A DNA stretch of 35,884 nucleotides, taken from Bacillota bacterium. GTDB lineage: Bacteria; Bacillota; Clostridia; Oscillospirales; Ruminococcaceae. The DNA lies in NCBI GenBank assembly GCA_023431215.1, contig JAEYXR010000098.1:1-35884 (forward strand), given 5' to 3'. Shown here piece by piece: positions 25,036 through 32,789 of this stretch. Both the position numbers and the translations under genes were made by a program. Each line of letters opens with the position of its first letter. The first letter of the stretch is position 1. The notes under the pieces are model-generated. The model searched no databases. It worked only from the letters and a program-made list of their open reading frames with translations, and was not told where the DNA came from.

Positions 25036-25104
25036 TGCAAAAGAGGCTTATTATTCACGGAGCTATCAGCTCCTAAGATAGCATTGTCCTTGCACCTCTT
25101 TGCA
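25036..25104 (+). promoter_or_regulatory. Structured leader of recD2
   Basis: TGCAAAAGAGG (25036-25046) pairs with CCTCTTTGCA (25095-25104), enclosing a 6-bp hairpin GGAGCT-ATC-AGCTCC (25059-25073). I recognise no known class; it is not an S-box, T-box or RFN. Confidence 0.4.
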
Positions 25105-25227
25105 GCATCCTTTCTTAGAAGCATGCACAAAGACACAACCTGAATAACCTGTTTTACTACTTTAATAAAGCTTGCCACTTGGTAAAGAGACAAGCATGTA
25201 TAAAACCCAGCACAGGAGGTGAAACCA

Positions 25228-27453
25228 CTGGCAAAAGAACAAACAGAGCCCTTAGAACAGCTTGAGGGCACCATAGAAGACGTAGTATACCATAATGAAG
25301 ATAATGGTTTTTCAGTGCTGGAGGTTTCGGTAGAGGACGAGCTGGTGACGGTGGTGGGAGAAATCCCCGGCGTGGCGCCCGGTGAGGAAATTTCCGCCAT
25401 GGGACGCTATACTGTGCATCCCACCTATGGCATGCAGTTTAAGGCACAAGCCATTACCCGCACCCTGCCGGGCACTGCCAACGCCATTTTTAAGTATTTG
25501 GCAGGGGGTGCCATCAAAGGGATTGGCCCTGCACTTGCCAAGCGCATCGTCAACCAGTTTGGAGATAAATCTCTGGAAGTAATTGAAAAAGACCCCAATG
25601 TGTTGGCTCAAATAAAGGGTATTTCACAAAACAAAGCCCAGGAAATCGGTGATGAATTTTCACGCCTATTTGGTATACGTTCCACCATGCTGTTTTTTAC
25701 CTCCAGAGGCATACAGCCTGCCGATGCCATCCGCATCTGGCGTGCCTTTGGCAATGCCGCGGTAGATTTAGTAAAGGAAGACCCCTATCTTCTTTGCAGC
25801 GATAACATTGGTCTGAGCTTTGAGCAGGTGGACGATATCGCCACAGACCTGGGCATCCTACCAGACAGCAATTGCCGTCTTTGCGCAGGACTGAGCCACA
25901 TTTTACGCCACAACAGCCGCAGTGGTCATGTATGCCTGCCGCGTGAAAAGCTGCTTACCCTGGCCTCCGGCTTTTTGCAGTGTGCTTCAGAAAAGCTGGA
26001 AGACCTGCTGGAGGTGTTGCTGGAGGACAACACCCTGTGCCTGTTTGAAGATAAGGGACGCTCTTTTGTTTACCTTGAGCCCTTGTACCGGGGCGAAAGC
26101 TACATTGCCGGGCGCATAGCCATGATGCTGCAAATTACACCACCTGGCAAAGAAGACCTTACCAAGCAGCTGGACGAGCTGGAGGAAGAGCTGGGCATTC
26201 AATATGACCAGCTACAGCGCAAAGCCATCAGCGAAGCGGTACAAAGCCCTTTGTTTATCTTAACCGGTGGACCCGGCACCGGCAAAACCACCACCATGGG
26301 CGGCATTATTACCCTGCTGGAGCGTCAAGGTGTCAAGGTGGCTCTGTGTGCCCCCACAGGGCGTGCCGCAAAGCGCATGACCGAGGTTACAGGGCGGGAA
26401 GCCAAGACCATCCATCGTCTGCTGGAGGTGGAACCGGGGCAGGAAAGCCTTACCTTTAAGCGCAATGAAAAGAACCCCCTGCAGGCAGGAGCAATTATTG
26501 TGGATGAAATGTCCATGGTAGATACACTGATTTTAGAGTCTCTATTGCGGGGCATGCGCATGAGCACCAAGCTGATTATGGTGGGTGATAGCGACCAGCT
26601 TCCGTCGGTGGCTGCGGGCAATATTCTGGGCGACCTTATTGCCAGCGAAGCAGTACCCACTGTGCACCTTAGCACCGTATTCCGGCAGGCCGCCCAAAGC
26701 CTCATTGTCACCGGTGCCCACAACATTGTAAGGGGCGAGGTGCCGGATTTGAGCCGCCGTGACAACGACTTTTTCTTCTTATCCACCGCTACCCCCCAGC
26801 AGGCTCAAACACTGGTGGTGGACTTATGTGCCCGCCGCCTGCCCAACAGCTATCACTATTCTCCCCTGTGGGATATACAGGTTATTGTGCCCGGCAAGCA
26901 GGGGCCCATTGGTACCCGGGAGCTTAACCGCTTGCTTCAGGAGCGTCTGAACCCTCCCGCCCGTGACAAAACCCAGCTTTCTGCACTGGGGCGTATTTTG
27001 CGTGAGGGTGATAAGGTCATGCAGATACGCAACAACTATGATATTATTTACCGCACCGATGACGGTGAGGAGGGCATGGGCATTTTCAATGGCGATATTG
27101 GTGTCATAGATATGATCGATATTTCTTCTCAGACCATATTGGTTCGTTTTGACGACAAGGTGGCTCAGTATCATTTTGACAGCAGTGACCAGCTGGAACA
27201 CGCCTATGCCATTACCGTACACAAAAGCCAGGGAAGCGAGTTTGAGGCGGTGGTGATGCCCCTGATGCAGCGGCATCCCAAGCTTCATTACCGCAACTTG
27301 CTTTATACCGGTGTAACAAGGGCCAGGCGTTTACTGGTGATGGCGGGAGAAAAAGCAACGGTTGCGGAAATGGTGGGCAACAACCGCCGCACCCTGCGCT
27401 ACACCAACCTAAAGGAAATGTTGTGGAGGACTTTGGAGGATGGCATGCTTTAA
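25228..27453 (+). CDS. recD2: RecD2-type ATP-dependent DNA helicase (AAA/SF1B)
   Basis: 741 residues. An N-terminal OB-like and helix-hairpin-helix region (LAGGAIKGIGPALAKRI, then IKGISQNKAQEI) is followed by the helicase core: Walker A GGPGTGKTTT near 347-356, Walker B IIVDEMSM, motif III VGDSDQLPSV, and motif VI-like AITVHKSQGSEF. RecD2 is a 5'-3' helicase linked to replication fork repair and mutation control in Firmicutes that lack RecBC. The start is unusual: AGGAGGTG (25215-25221) is best followed, after six bases, by CTG at 25228; the GTG at 25219 overlaps the site. No ATG occurs before the conserved domain. It overlaps comF by 14 bases. Confidence 0.95.
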   Translation: MAKEQTEPLEQLEGTIEDVVYHNEDNGFSVLEVSVEDELVTVVGEIPGVAPGEEISAMGRYTVHPTYGMQFKAQAITRTLPGTANAIFKYLAGGAIKGIGPALAKRIVNQFGDKSLEVIEKDPNVLAQIKGISQNKAQEIGDEFSRLFGIRSTMLFFTSRGIQPADAIRIWRAFGNAAVDLVKEDPYLLCSDNIGLSFEQVDDIATDLGILPDSNCRLCAGLSHILRHNSRSGHVCLPREKLLTLASGFLQCASEKLEDLLEVLLEDNTLCLFEDKGRSFVYLEPLYRGESYIAGRIAMMLQITPPGKEDLTKQLDELEEELGIQYDQLQRKAISEAVQSPLFILTGGPGTGKTTTMGGIITLLERQGVKVALCAPTGRAAKRMTEVTGREAKTIHRLLEVEPGQESLTFKRNEKNPLQAGAIIVDEMSMVDTLILESLLRGMRMSTKLIMVGDSDQLPSVAAGNILGDLIASEAVPTVHLSTVFRQAAQSLIVTGAHNIVRGEVPDLSRRDNDFFFLSTATPQQAQTLVVDLCARRLPNSYHYSPLWDIQVIVPGKQGPIGTRELNRLLQERLNPPARDKTQLSALGRILREGDKVMQIRNNYDIIYRTDDGEEGMGIFNGDIGVIDMIDISSQTILVRFDDKVAQYHFDSSDQLEHAYAITVHKSQGSEFEAVVMPLMQRHPKLHYRNLLYTGVTRARRLLVMAGEKATVAEMVGNNRRTLRYTNLKEMLWRTLEDGML

Positions 27454-28105
27454 TCGTCTGCTAGATAGTATCTTTCTCCCCAGATGTGTGCTGTGCGGCA
27501 AGGTTTCAGAAAACCGTGCATTGTGCTGCCAAGCCTGCACCCAAAAGGAGCCACCCTTTGTAATGCCTGTGCAGCTTGGTGACGGAACCGATACTCGTCC
27601 ATGGAAAGCACTGTACTGTGCCCACCGCTACGACGGTAATGTGCGCCAGGCTCTGGGACGGTTTAAATTCCACGGCGACATGCGGGCTGGTGAATACTTT
27701 GGCAGCGTGATGTCAAAGCTTGTTACAGCAGCAGTCACCCCCCTGCCCTTTACCGTTATTGTGCCGGTGCCCTTGCCGGAGGAACGGCAACGGATGCGCG
27801 GCTATAACCAGGCAGAAATTTTGGCACAGCATGTGTCAGTAGCCACGGGTCTTCCGGTTTTGCCTCACGCTCTTTTGCGAACCGGCACGCTGGCACAGCA
27901 CCAGCTTACCGCCAGATTTCGCCACCGCGCTGCCGATGCCACCTTTTGTGCAGGAAGCACAGCTTTGACAGGGGCACATGTTTTGCTGGTGGATGATGTG
28001 GTAACTACTGGCAACACTGCTGCCGTATGCTGCCGTTTATTGCTTGATATGGGTGCCCAAAATGTCACTGTTTTAGCCGCTGCAGGCTGGACAGGCAAAG
28101 TATGA
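27440..28105 (+). CDS. ComF family phosphoribosyltransferase-like protein
   Basis: 221 residues. The N-terminal zinc-finger-like cysteines are Cys16, Cys19, Cys30 and Cys33 (CVLC ... CQAC). The C-terminal phosphoribosyltransferase PRPP loop is VLLVDDVVTTGNTAA near 181-195. In Bacillus and Streptococcus, ComFC helps single-stranded DNA uptake or handling in competence; RecD2 next to it also works on DNA. The start overlaps recD2 by 14 bases, with GGAGG ten bases upstream, so the pair is coupled. Competence itself is not shown by the window. Confidence 0.93.
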   Translation: MACFNRLLDSIFLPRCVLCGKVSENRALCCQACTQKEPPFVMPVQLGDGTDTRPWKALYCAHRYDGNVRQALGRFKFHGDMRAGEYFGSVMSKLVTAAVTPLPFTVIVPVPLPEERQRMRGYNQAEILAQHVSVATGLPVLPHALLRTGTLAQHQLTARFRHRAADATFCAGSTALTGAHVLLVDDVVTTGNTAAVCCRLLLDMGAQNVTVLAAAGWTGKV

Positions 28106-28154
28106 CCATATCTTTAATATTTCGACCTTTCTGCTTATTTTTGCACTATTTATT

Positions 28155-28184
28155 TTGACAACCCCCCTAGTATCGTGATACAAT
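28155..28184 (+). promoter_or_regulatory. SigA promoter of mreB
   Basis: TTGACA, 18-base spacer, TACAAT with a TG extension (TGATACAAT). Strong overall, even with the long spacer. Start near 28191. Confidence 0.78.
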
Positions 28185-28209
28185 TCCATTAGTATTGTGT
28201 ATCACAATA
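28170..28209. promoter_or_regulatory. Two related palindromes on the mreB promoter
   Basis: GTATC-GT-GATAC (28170-28181) covers the bases before and into the -10. TATTGTG-TAT-CACAATA (28193-28209) lies at and just after the start site. They share the core GTGATAC(A)AA in opposite or equal sense, so one dimeric repressor could bind both. Confidence 0.5.
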
Positions 28210-28260
28210 ATTGTTTGATTTTTAAGGTATATGAAATAGACAGGTAAAGGGGAAAAGGCA

Positions 28261-29283
28261 GTGTTCAGTAATGACATCGGTATTGATCTTGGTACCGCTA
28301 CTACGATTATTTATGTCAACGGAAAGGGAATTGTCCTAAAGGAGCCCTCTATTGTGGCCATGGATACCCGAACCGGTAATGTTAAGGCTGTTGGCGACGA
28401 AGCCTATGCCATGCTGGGTAAAACTTCCGATATGATTCGTGTGGTTCGTCCTCTGGAGGAGGGCGTTATTTCCGATTATGAAGTAACCGAGCAAATGCTC
28501 AAGCATTTTTTAAGAAAAATTAATCCCAGCCGTTTTTTTAAGCCCCGTGTTTGCGTTTGTGTACCCTCTGCCATTACCGAGGTAGAGTCTCGTGCTGTCA
28601 TTGATACTGTAATGTCCTCCGGTGCGCGCAACGTTTTCCTCATTGAAGAACCTGTGGCCGCTGCTATTGGTTCCGGTATTGATATTACTGTCCCCGGCGG
28701 TGTTGCTATTTTGGACATTGGCGGCGGCACCAGTGATATTGCCGTTCTGTCTTTAAACGGCATTGTCTGCAAAACCTCTTTAAAGGTTGCCGGCAATAAG
28801 CTTAATTCTGCCATCACCAAGTTTATCCGTAGTAGCTACAATGTGCTGGTAGGCGACAATACCGCCGACCGTATCAAACGTGAAATTGGCACTGTCTGGA
28901 TGGAAGATACCCCTGTTGTGGAATATGAAGTAAAGGGGCGCAACCTTGTCACCGGTTTGCCCCAGCGCATCACTATCACCAATCAGGAGCTGGTAGAACC
29001 TCTGCGTGCTGAGGTAGAACATATCATCCTTGCTTTGCAGTCTGTATTGGAGCGTACTCCCCCCGAGCTGGTAGCAGATATTCAGCAAAACGGCTTGGTC
29101 ATGACTGGCGGCGGAGCTATGCTGGGCGGGTTGGACAAGCTTATTTCCAGTCGTATCCGCATTACTGCCCGGCTCTCTGATACTCCCATTGAAGCTGTTG
29201 CCATCGGTACCGGCATGTCCTTTGATTATCTGGGTAAGCTGTACGACGGTTTTGTTACCTACACCAGTTATTCCAATAAATAA
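28261..29283 (+). CDS. mreB: Rod shape-determining protein MreB (MreB/Mbl type)
   Basis: Actin-like ATPase that forms filaments on the inner membrane face and directs side-wall synthesis. 340 residues with phosphate-1 GIDLGTATT (7-15), phosphate-2 LDIGGGTSDIAV, and adenosine-loop VMTGGGAMLGG. It begins with GTG at 28261 with AGGGG upstream. No mreC or mreD follows, so it may be Mbl- or MreBH-like rather than the mreBCD copy. The gene after it is MltG, another elongation-linked wall gene. Confidence 0.95.
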   Translation: MFSNDIGIDLGTATTIIYVNGKGIVLKEPSIVAMDTRTGNVKAVGDEAYAMLGKTSDMIRVVRPLEEGVISDYEVTEQMLKHFLRKINPSRFFKPRVCVCVPSAITEVESRAVIDTVMSSGARNVFLIEEPVAAAIGSGIDITVPGGVAILDIGGGTSDIAVLSLNGIVCKTSLKVAGNKLNSAITKFIRSSYNVLVGDNTADRIKREIGTVWMEDTPVVEYEVKGRNLVTGLPQRITITNQELVEPLRAEVEHIILALQSVLERTPPELVADIQQNGLVMTGGGAMLGGLDKLISSRIRITARLSDTPIEAVAIGTGMSFDYLGKLYDGFVTYTSYSNK

Positions 29284-29291
29284 GTATCATA

Positions 29292-29330
29292 AAAAGCGGT
29301 GTCAGAGAATATATCTGGCGCCGCTTTTGT
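29292..29330 (+). terminator. Intrinsic terminator after mreB
   Basis: 15-bp stem starting AAAAGCGG, with two G-U pairs, ending in TTTT. The T-run is short, so read-through is possible. Confidence 0.78.
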
Positions 29331-29380
29331 AAATAGATGCATGGCTGATAACATAACCTGCCCCATACATTCTTTACTGA

Positions 29381-29430
29381 AGCAATTGACTCCTCTCTCT
29401 CGTTTTGAAAAGGGGAATTAATTGCTTTTT
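29381..29430 (+). terminator. Second terminator-like hairpin before mltG
   Basis: AGCAATT/AATTGCT with an inner CTCCT/AGGGG (one G-U), followed by TTTTT. It lies after the mreB terminator with no gene between. It may be a backup terminator, an attenuator or the 3' end of a small RNA. Confidence 0.5.
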
Positions 29431-29558
29431 GCCCATTTATAGGCTAAAATAAAAAAAGCGACAAATTTCTACAATTCTGGAAAAGTTATGCTTCCTCCAG
29501 ATGTGGTTATACTATTAGTGGCTTAATTTTGTTTTGATGAAACGGAGGACTTTCCCTC

Positions 29559-30668
29559 ATGGCTATGTATGAAAAAAATTCTTCCAGCTCTGCTCCGCGC
29601 CGCCGCAGACGTGGACACCCCGTTTTGATAACCCTGCTGGCGCTTTTGGTGATTGCGGCTCTGGTGGTTGGCTATGCCTTTACTGAGGTAAAAGGAACCT
29701 TCCGTGATGATACACCTGTAACGGTGGAAATTCCCCAAGGCGCATCTACCACAATGGTAGCAGCCAAACTGCAGCAAAGCGGCGCCATTGGCAATACCCT
29801 GCTGTTCCGTCTTTATTCCAGACTGACCAAAGCAGATGGCAGCTACCAGTACGGCAGCTTTGAAGTAAGCCCTGGTTGGGATTATGCACGCATGATTCAG
29901 GAGCTCCAAAAGGTTATTGAACGTCAGAACACTGTTACCGTTACCTTTCCTGAGGGCTACAATGCTTATCAATTCGGCGAAAAGCTGGAAGAAGCAGGAC
30001 TTTGCACCAAGACCGATTTTATTGACGCGCTGAATACTCATACCTTCGATGTCAGCTTCCTTACACAAATTAAAGATGACCCTAATAAGATGGTAAAGCT
30101 GGACGGATTTCTTTTCCCCGACACCTACCAGTTTTTTGAGGGTGAAGATGTGGATTCTATCATCCTGCGTATGCTGAAAAACTTTGAGAACAAGGTGCTT
30201 ACCCAGGAGAGAAAAGCACAAATTGAAGCCAGTGGGTATTCTTTGGAAGACCTCATTATCTTCTCCAGCATTATTCAAAAGGAAGCCGCCAATGTGGAAG
30301 AAATGTACAATGTTTCTTCCGTATTTACCAACCGCATGAAGGCTGGCTCCCCCTACCCTCAGTTGGAATCCTGCACCACCAACAACTATATCAATGACTA
30401 TATCAAACCCCAGTATCAGGGAAATAATCTGGATGAGGTACTCAGTGCCTACGATACCTACGGCATGGTAGGCTTCCCTGTCGGCGCCATTGCCAACCCC
30501 GGACTGGATGCCATTGATGCAGCTCTCAACCCCAATGACACCGACTATTACTTCTTTGTCACCGACATTGAATTTACCCACTATTACGGCCGCACCTGGC
30601 AGGAGCATTTAAACAACATTGAAAAGGCAAAAGCGGTTAATCTTACCTATGGTAAGGTGGGGCTATAA
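29559..30668 (+). CDS. mltG: Endolytic peptidoglycan transglycosylase MltG (YceG family)
   Basis: Cuts newly made glycan chains at the membrane and sets their length. 369 residues: a basic N-terminus RRRRRG (14-19), one membrane segment at 21-41, then a LysM-like region and the catalytic domain. The catalytic Glu is in SSIIQKEA at residue 242, and the family's FPDTY motif lies upstream near 188. The end YDTYGMVGFPVGAIANPG matches the family. GGAGG ten bases before the ATG. The DNA glycosylase gene follows with a one-base overlap (TAATG). Confidence 0.95.
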   Translation: MAMYEKNSSSSAPRRRRRGHPVLITLLALLVIAALVVGYAFTEVKGTFRDDTPVTVEIPQGASTTMVAAKLQQSGAIGNTLLFRLYSRLTKADGSYQYGSFEVSPGWDYARMIQELQKVIERQNTVTVTFPEGYNAYQFGEKLEEAGLCTKTDFIDALNTHTFDVSFLTQIKDDPNKMVKLDGFLFPDTYQFFEGEDVDSIILRMLKNFENKVLTQERKAQIEASGYSLEDLIIFSSIIQKEAANVEEMYNVSSVFTNRMKAGSPYPQLESCTTNNYINDYIKPQYQGNNLDEVLSAYDTYGMVGFPVGAIANPGLDAIDAALNPNDTDYYFFVTDIEFTHYYGRTWQEHLNNIEKAKAVNLTYGKVGL

Positions 30669-31306
30669 TGGGCTCTCTGCCAACCTACAGCAAACTGCCT
30701 AAGGATTTTTATCTGCGTGATACCCTCACAGTTGCCCGTGACTTAATTGGCCGTGATATTGTTCGGGTAACCTCGGAGGGTATTACTGTTTGCCGTATTA
30801 CCGAAACAGAAGCCTACCTTGGTAAAACAGATAAGGCCTGCCACTCCTATAAAGCCACGCCGCAGGGGCGTACCAACATTATGTATGAAGATGGCGGCCT
30901 TGCCTATGTGTACCTTATTTACGGTATGTATTGTTGCTTTAATGTTACCACCTGCCCTGCCGGCGTTGCAGAAGCCGTACTGATACGCAGTGCGCAGCCT
31001 CTGGAGGGAATTGACCTTATGACACGCCGCCGTACCCGACCCGATAAAAAGGTTCCTGGCGAACGCCAGCTTCTTACAGGGCCGGGTAAGCTTTGCATTG
31101 CCATGGGTATCAGCCGTGACTTATATGGTGAACCCCTGTGGGGCAATAAGCTTTTTCTTGCAGAAGGCAACCCTCTGGCAGACAGCTGCGTAGCTGCCAC
31201 CAAACGCATCAACATTGATTATGCGGAAGAAGCTGTTGATTTTTTATACCGTTTTGTGGAAAAAGAAAGTCACTATTTATCGGTAAAGTATCGAGAAAAG
31301 CAGTAA
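30668..31306 (+). CDS. mpg: 3-methyladenine DNA glycosylase (AAG/MPG type)
   Basis: Removes alkylated or deaminated purines (3-methyladenine, hypoxanthine) in base excision repair. 212 residues. The active-site motif ETEAYLG puts the catalytic Glu at residue 48; YGMYCCFNV and LTGPGKLC match the base-recognition part. The start overlaps the mltG stop by one base, so it is the downstream gene of that operon even though the functions are unrelated. Its stop is followed by a terminator at 31381. Confidence 0.96.
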   Translation: MGSLPTYSKLPKDFYLRDTLTVARDLIGRDIVRVTSEGITVCRITETEAYLGKTDKACHSYKATPQGRTNIMYEDGGLAYVYLIYGMYCCFNVTTCPAGVAEAVLIRSAQPLEGIDLMTRRRTRPDKKVPGERQLLTGPGKLCIAMGISRDLYGEPLWGNKLFLAEGNPLADSCVAATKRINIDYAEEAVDFLYRFVEKESHYLSVKYREKQ

Positions 31307-31380
31307 TGGTTTTGTAGCATTTACGTTGCTCATTAGATTGCTTCCAAAGTAAAATTTTAATCAGTATATATAAAATAGAC

Positions 31381-31417
31381 AACCCGATGGCTTATTGTGT
31401 TAAACCATCGGGTTTTT
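31381..31417 (+). terminator. Intrinsic terminator for the mltG-glycosylase operon
   Basis: 10-bp stem AACCCGATGG/CCATCGGGTT followed by TTTT. It faces the convergent tuf gene. Confidence 0.88.
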
Positions 31418-31429
31418 GATTGCAGATGC

Positions 31430-31465
31430 AAAAAGCCCCGAAATGCTTGCACATTCCGGGGCTTT
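31430..31465 (-). terminator. Intrinsic terminator for the tuf transcript
   Basis: Stem AAAGCCCCG/CGGGGCTTT (31432-31440 with 31457-31465). On the - strand the helix is followed by TTTTT. It ends the str operon 27 bases after the tuf stop. Confidence 0.9.
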
Positions 31466-31491
31466 AAAATTGCTAATAACGCAACAGTTGA

Positions 31492-32691
31492 TTATGCGTT
31501 GACTTTGATAACAACGCCGGAACCAACGGTACGGCCGCCTTCGCGGATAGCCAGACGCAGGCCTTCCTCGATAGCGATGGGGGTGATCAGCTCAACGTCC
31601 ATTTCAACGTTATCGCCAGGCATGCACATCTCGGTATCCTCGGGCAGAGTGATAACGCCGGTAACGTCGGTGGTACGGAAGAAGAACTGGGGTCTGTAGT
31701 TGTTGAAGAAAGGAGTGTGACGGCCACCCTCGCTCTGCTTCAGAACATAGACCTGAGCGCGGAACTTGGTGTGGGGGTGAATGGAGCCGGGCTTGCACAG
31801 AACCTGACCTCTTTCGATGTCGGTTCTCTGAACGCCACGGAGCAGAGCACCAATGTTATCGCCAGCCTCTGCATAGTCCAGAGTCTTGCGGAACATCTCA
31901 ACGCCGGTAACAACGCTCTTCTTGCGCTCATCGGTCAGACCAATGATCTCAATTTCGTCGCCGGTCTTGACCTGGCCACGCTCAACTCTACCGGTGGCAA
32001 CAGTACCACGGCCAGTGATGGTGAACACGTCTTCAACAGGCATCAGGAAGGGCAGGTCAGCCTTACGCTCAGGAGTGGGGATGAAGCTATCAACAGCAGC
32101 CATCAGCTCAAGGATAGGAGCATAGGCAGGGTTGGTAATGTCATCGGGAGCTTCCAGAGCAGCCAGACCGGAACCTTTGATGATGGGGGTATCGTCGCCG
32201 GGGAAGTCGTAGCTGGACAGCAGATCACGGATCTCCATCTCAACCAGCTCCAGCAGCTCGGGGTCGTCAACCTGATCGCATTTGTTCATAAATACGACGA
32301 TATAGGGAACGCCAACCTGACGGGACAGCAGGATATGCTCTCTGGTCTGAGGCATGGGGCCGTCAGCAGCAGATACAACCAGGATAGCGCCGTCCATCAG
32401 AGCAGCACCGGTGATCATGTTCTTAACATAGTCGGCGTGTCCAGGGCAGTCAACGTGAGCATAGTGACGGTTGTCAGTCTCATACTCAACGTGAGAAGTA
32501 TTGATGGTAATGCCGCGCTCTCTCTCTTCAGGAGCCTTATCGATCATATCGTAAGCCTCGTAATGAGCCTGTCCCTTCATAGCAAGGGTCTTGGTGATGG
32601 CAGCGGTCAGAGTGGTTTTGCCGTGGTCAACGTGACCAATGGTACCAATGTTTACATGGGGTTTGGTTCTTTCAAATTTCTGCTTAGCCAT
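31492..32691 (-). CDS. tuf: Translation elongation factor Tu
   Basis: GTPase that brings aminoacyl-tRNA to the ribosome. 399 residues with G1 GHVDHGKT (19-26), switch RGITI, G3 DCPGHADY and G4 NKCD. The ATG has GGGAGGA upstream. Last gene of the str operon, 98 bases after fusA, and also with its own promoter. Identity certain. Confidence 0.99.
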   Translation of the reverse strand: MAKQKFERTKPHVNIGTIGHVDHGKTTLTAAITKTLAMKGQAHYEAYDMIDKAPEERERGITINTSHVEYETDNRHYAHVDCPGHADYVKNMITGAALMDGAILVVSAADGPMPQTREHILLSRQVGVPYIVVFMNKCDQVDDPELLELVEMEIRDLLSSYDFPGDDTPIIKGSGLAALEAPDDITNPAYAPILELMAAVDSFIPTPERKADLPFLMPVEDVFTITGRGTVATGRVERGQVKTGDEIEIIGLTDERKKSVVTGVEMFRKTLDYAEAGDNIGALLRGVQRTDIERGQVLCKPGSIHPHTKFRAQVYVLKQSEGGRHTPFFNNYRPQFFFRTTDVTGVITLPEDTEMCMPGDNVEMDVELITPIAIEEGLRLAIREGGRTVGSGVVIKVNA

Positions 32692-32747
32692 GGTTACATT
32701 TCCTCCCTTTACATTAGGATTGTTATTTTTTTCGCTGGTTTAGTTGT

Positions 32748-32776
32748 ATTCTAGCAATTTCTTTGGCAAATTGCAA
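32748..32776 (-). promoter_or_regulatory. SigA promoter for tuf inside the str operon
   Basis: On the - strand: TTGCAA (32771-32776), 17-base spacer, TAGAAT (32748-32753), five of six consensus bases in the -10. It sits between fusA and tuf and allows separate tuf expression. Confidence 0.72.
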
Positions 32777-32789
32777 GTGTTATTGCAGA

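Noticed and set aside
29523..30608. Long frame antisense to mltG
   Set aside because: Covered by the MltG gene with intact catalytic motif; no independent signals.
31717..32754. Long frame antisense to tuf
   Set aside because: Shadow of a highly biased gene; EF-Tu on the other strand explains the lack of stops.
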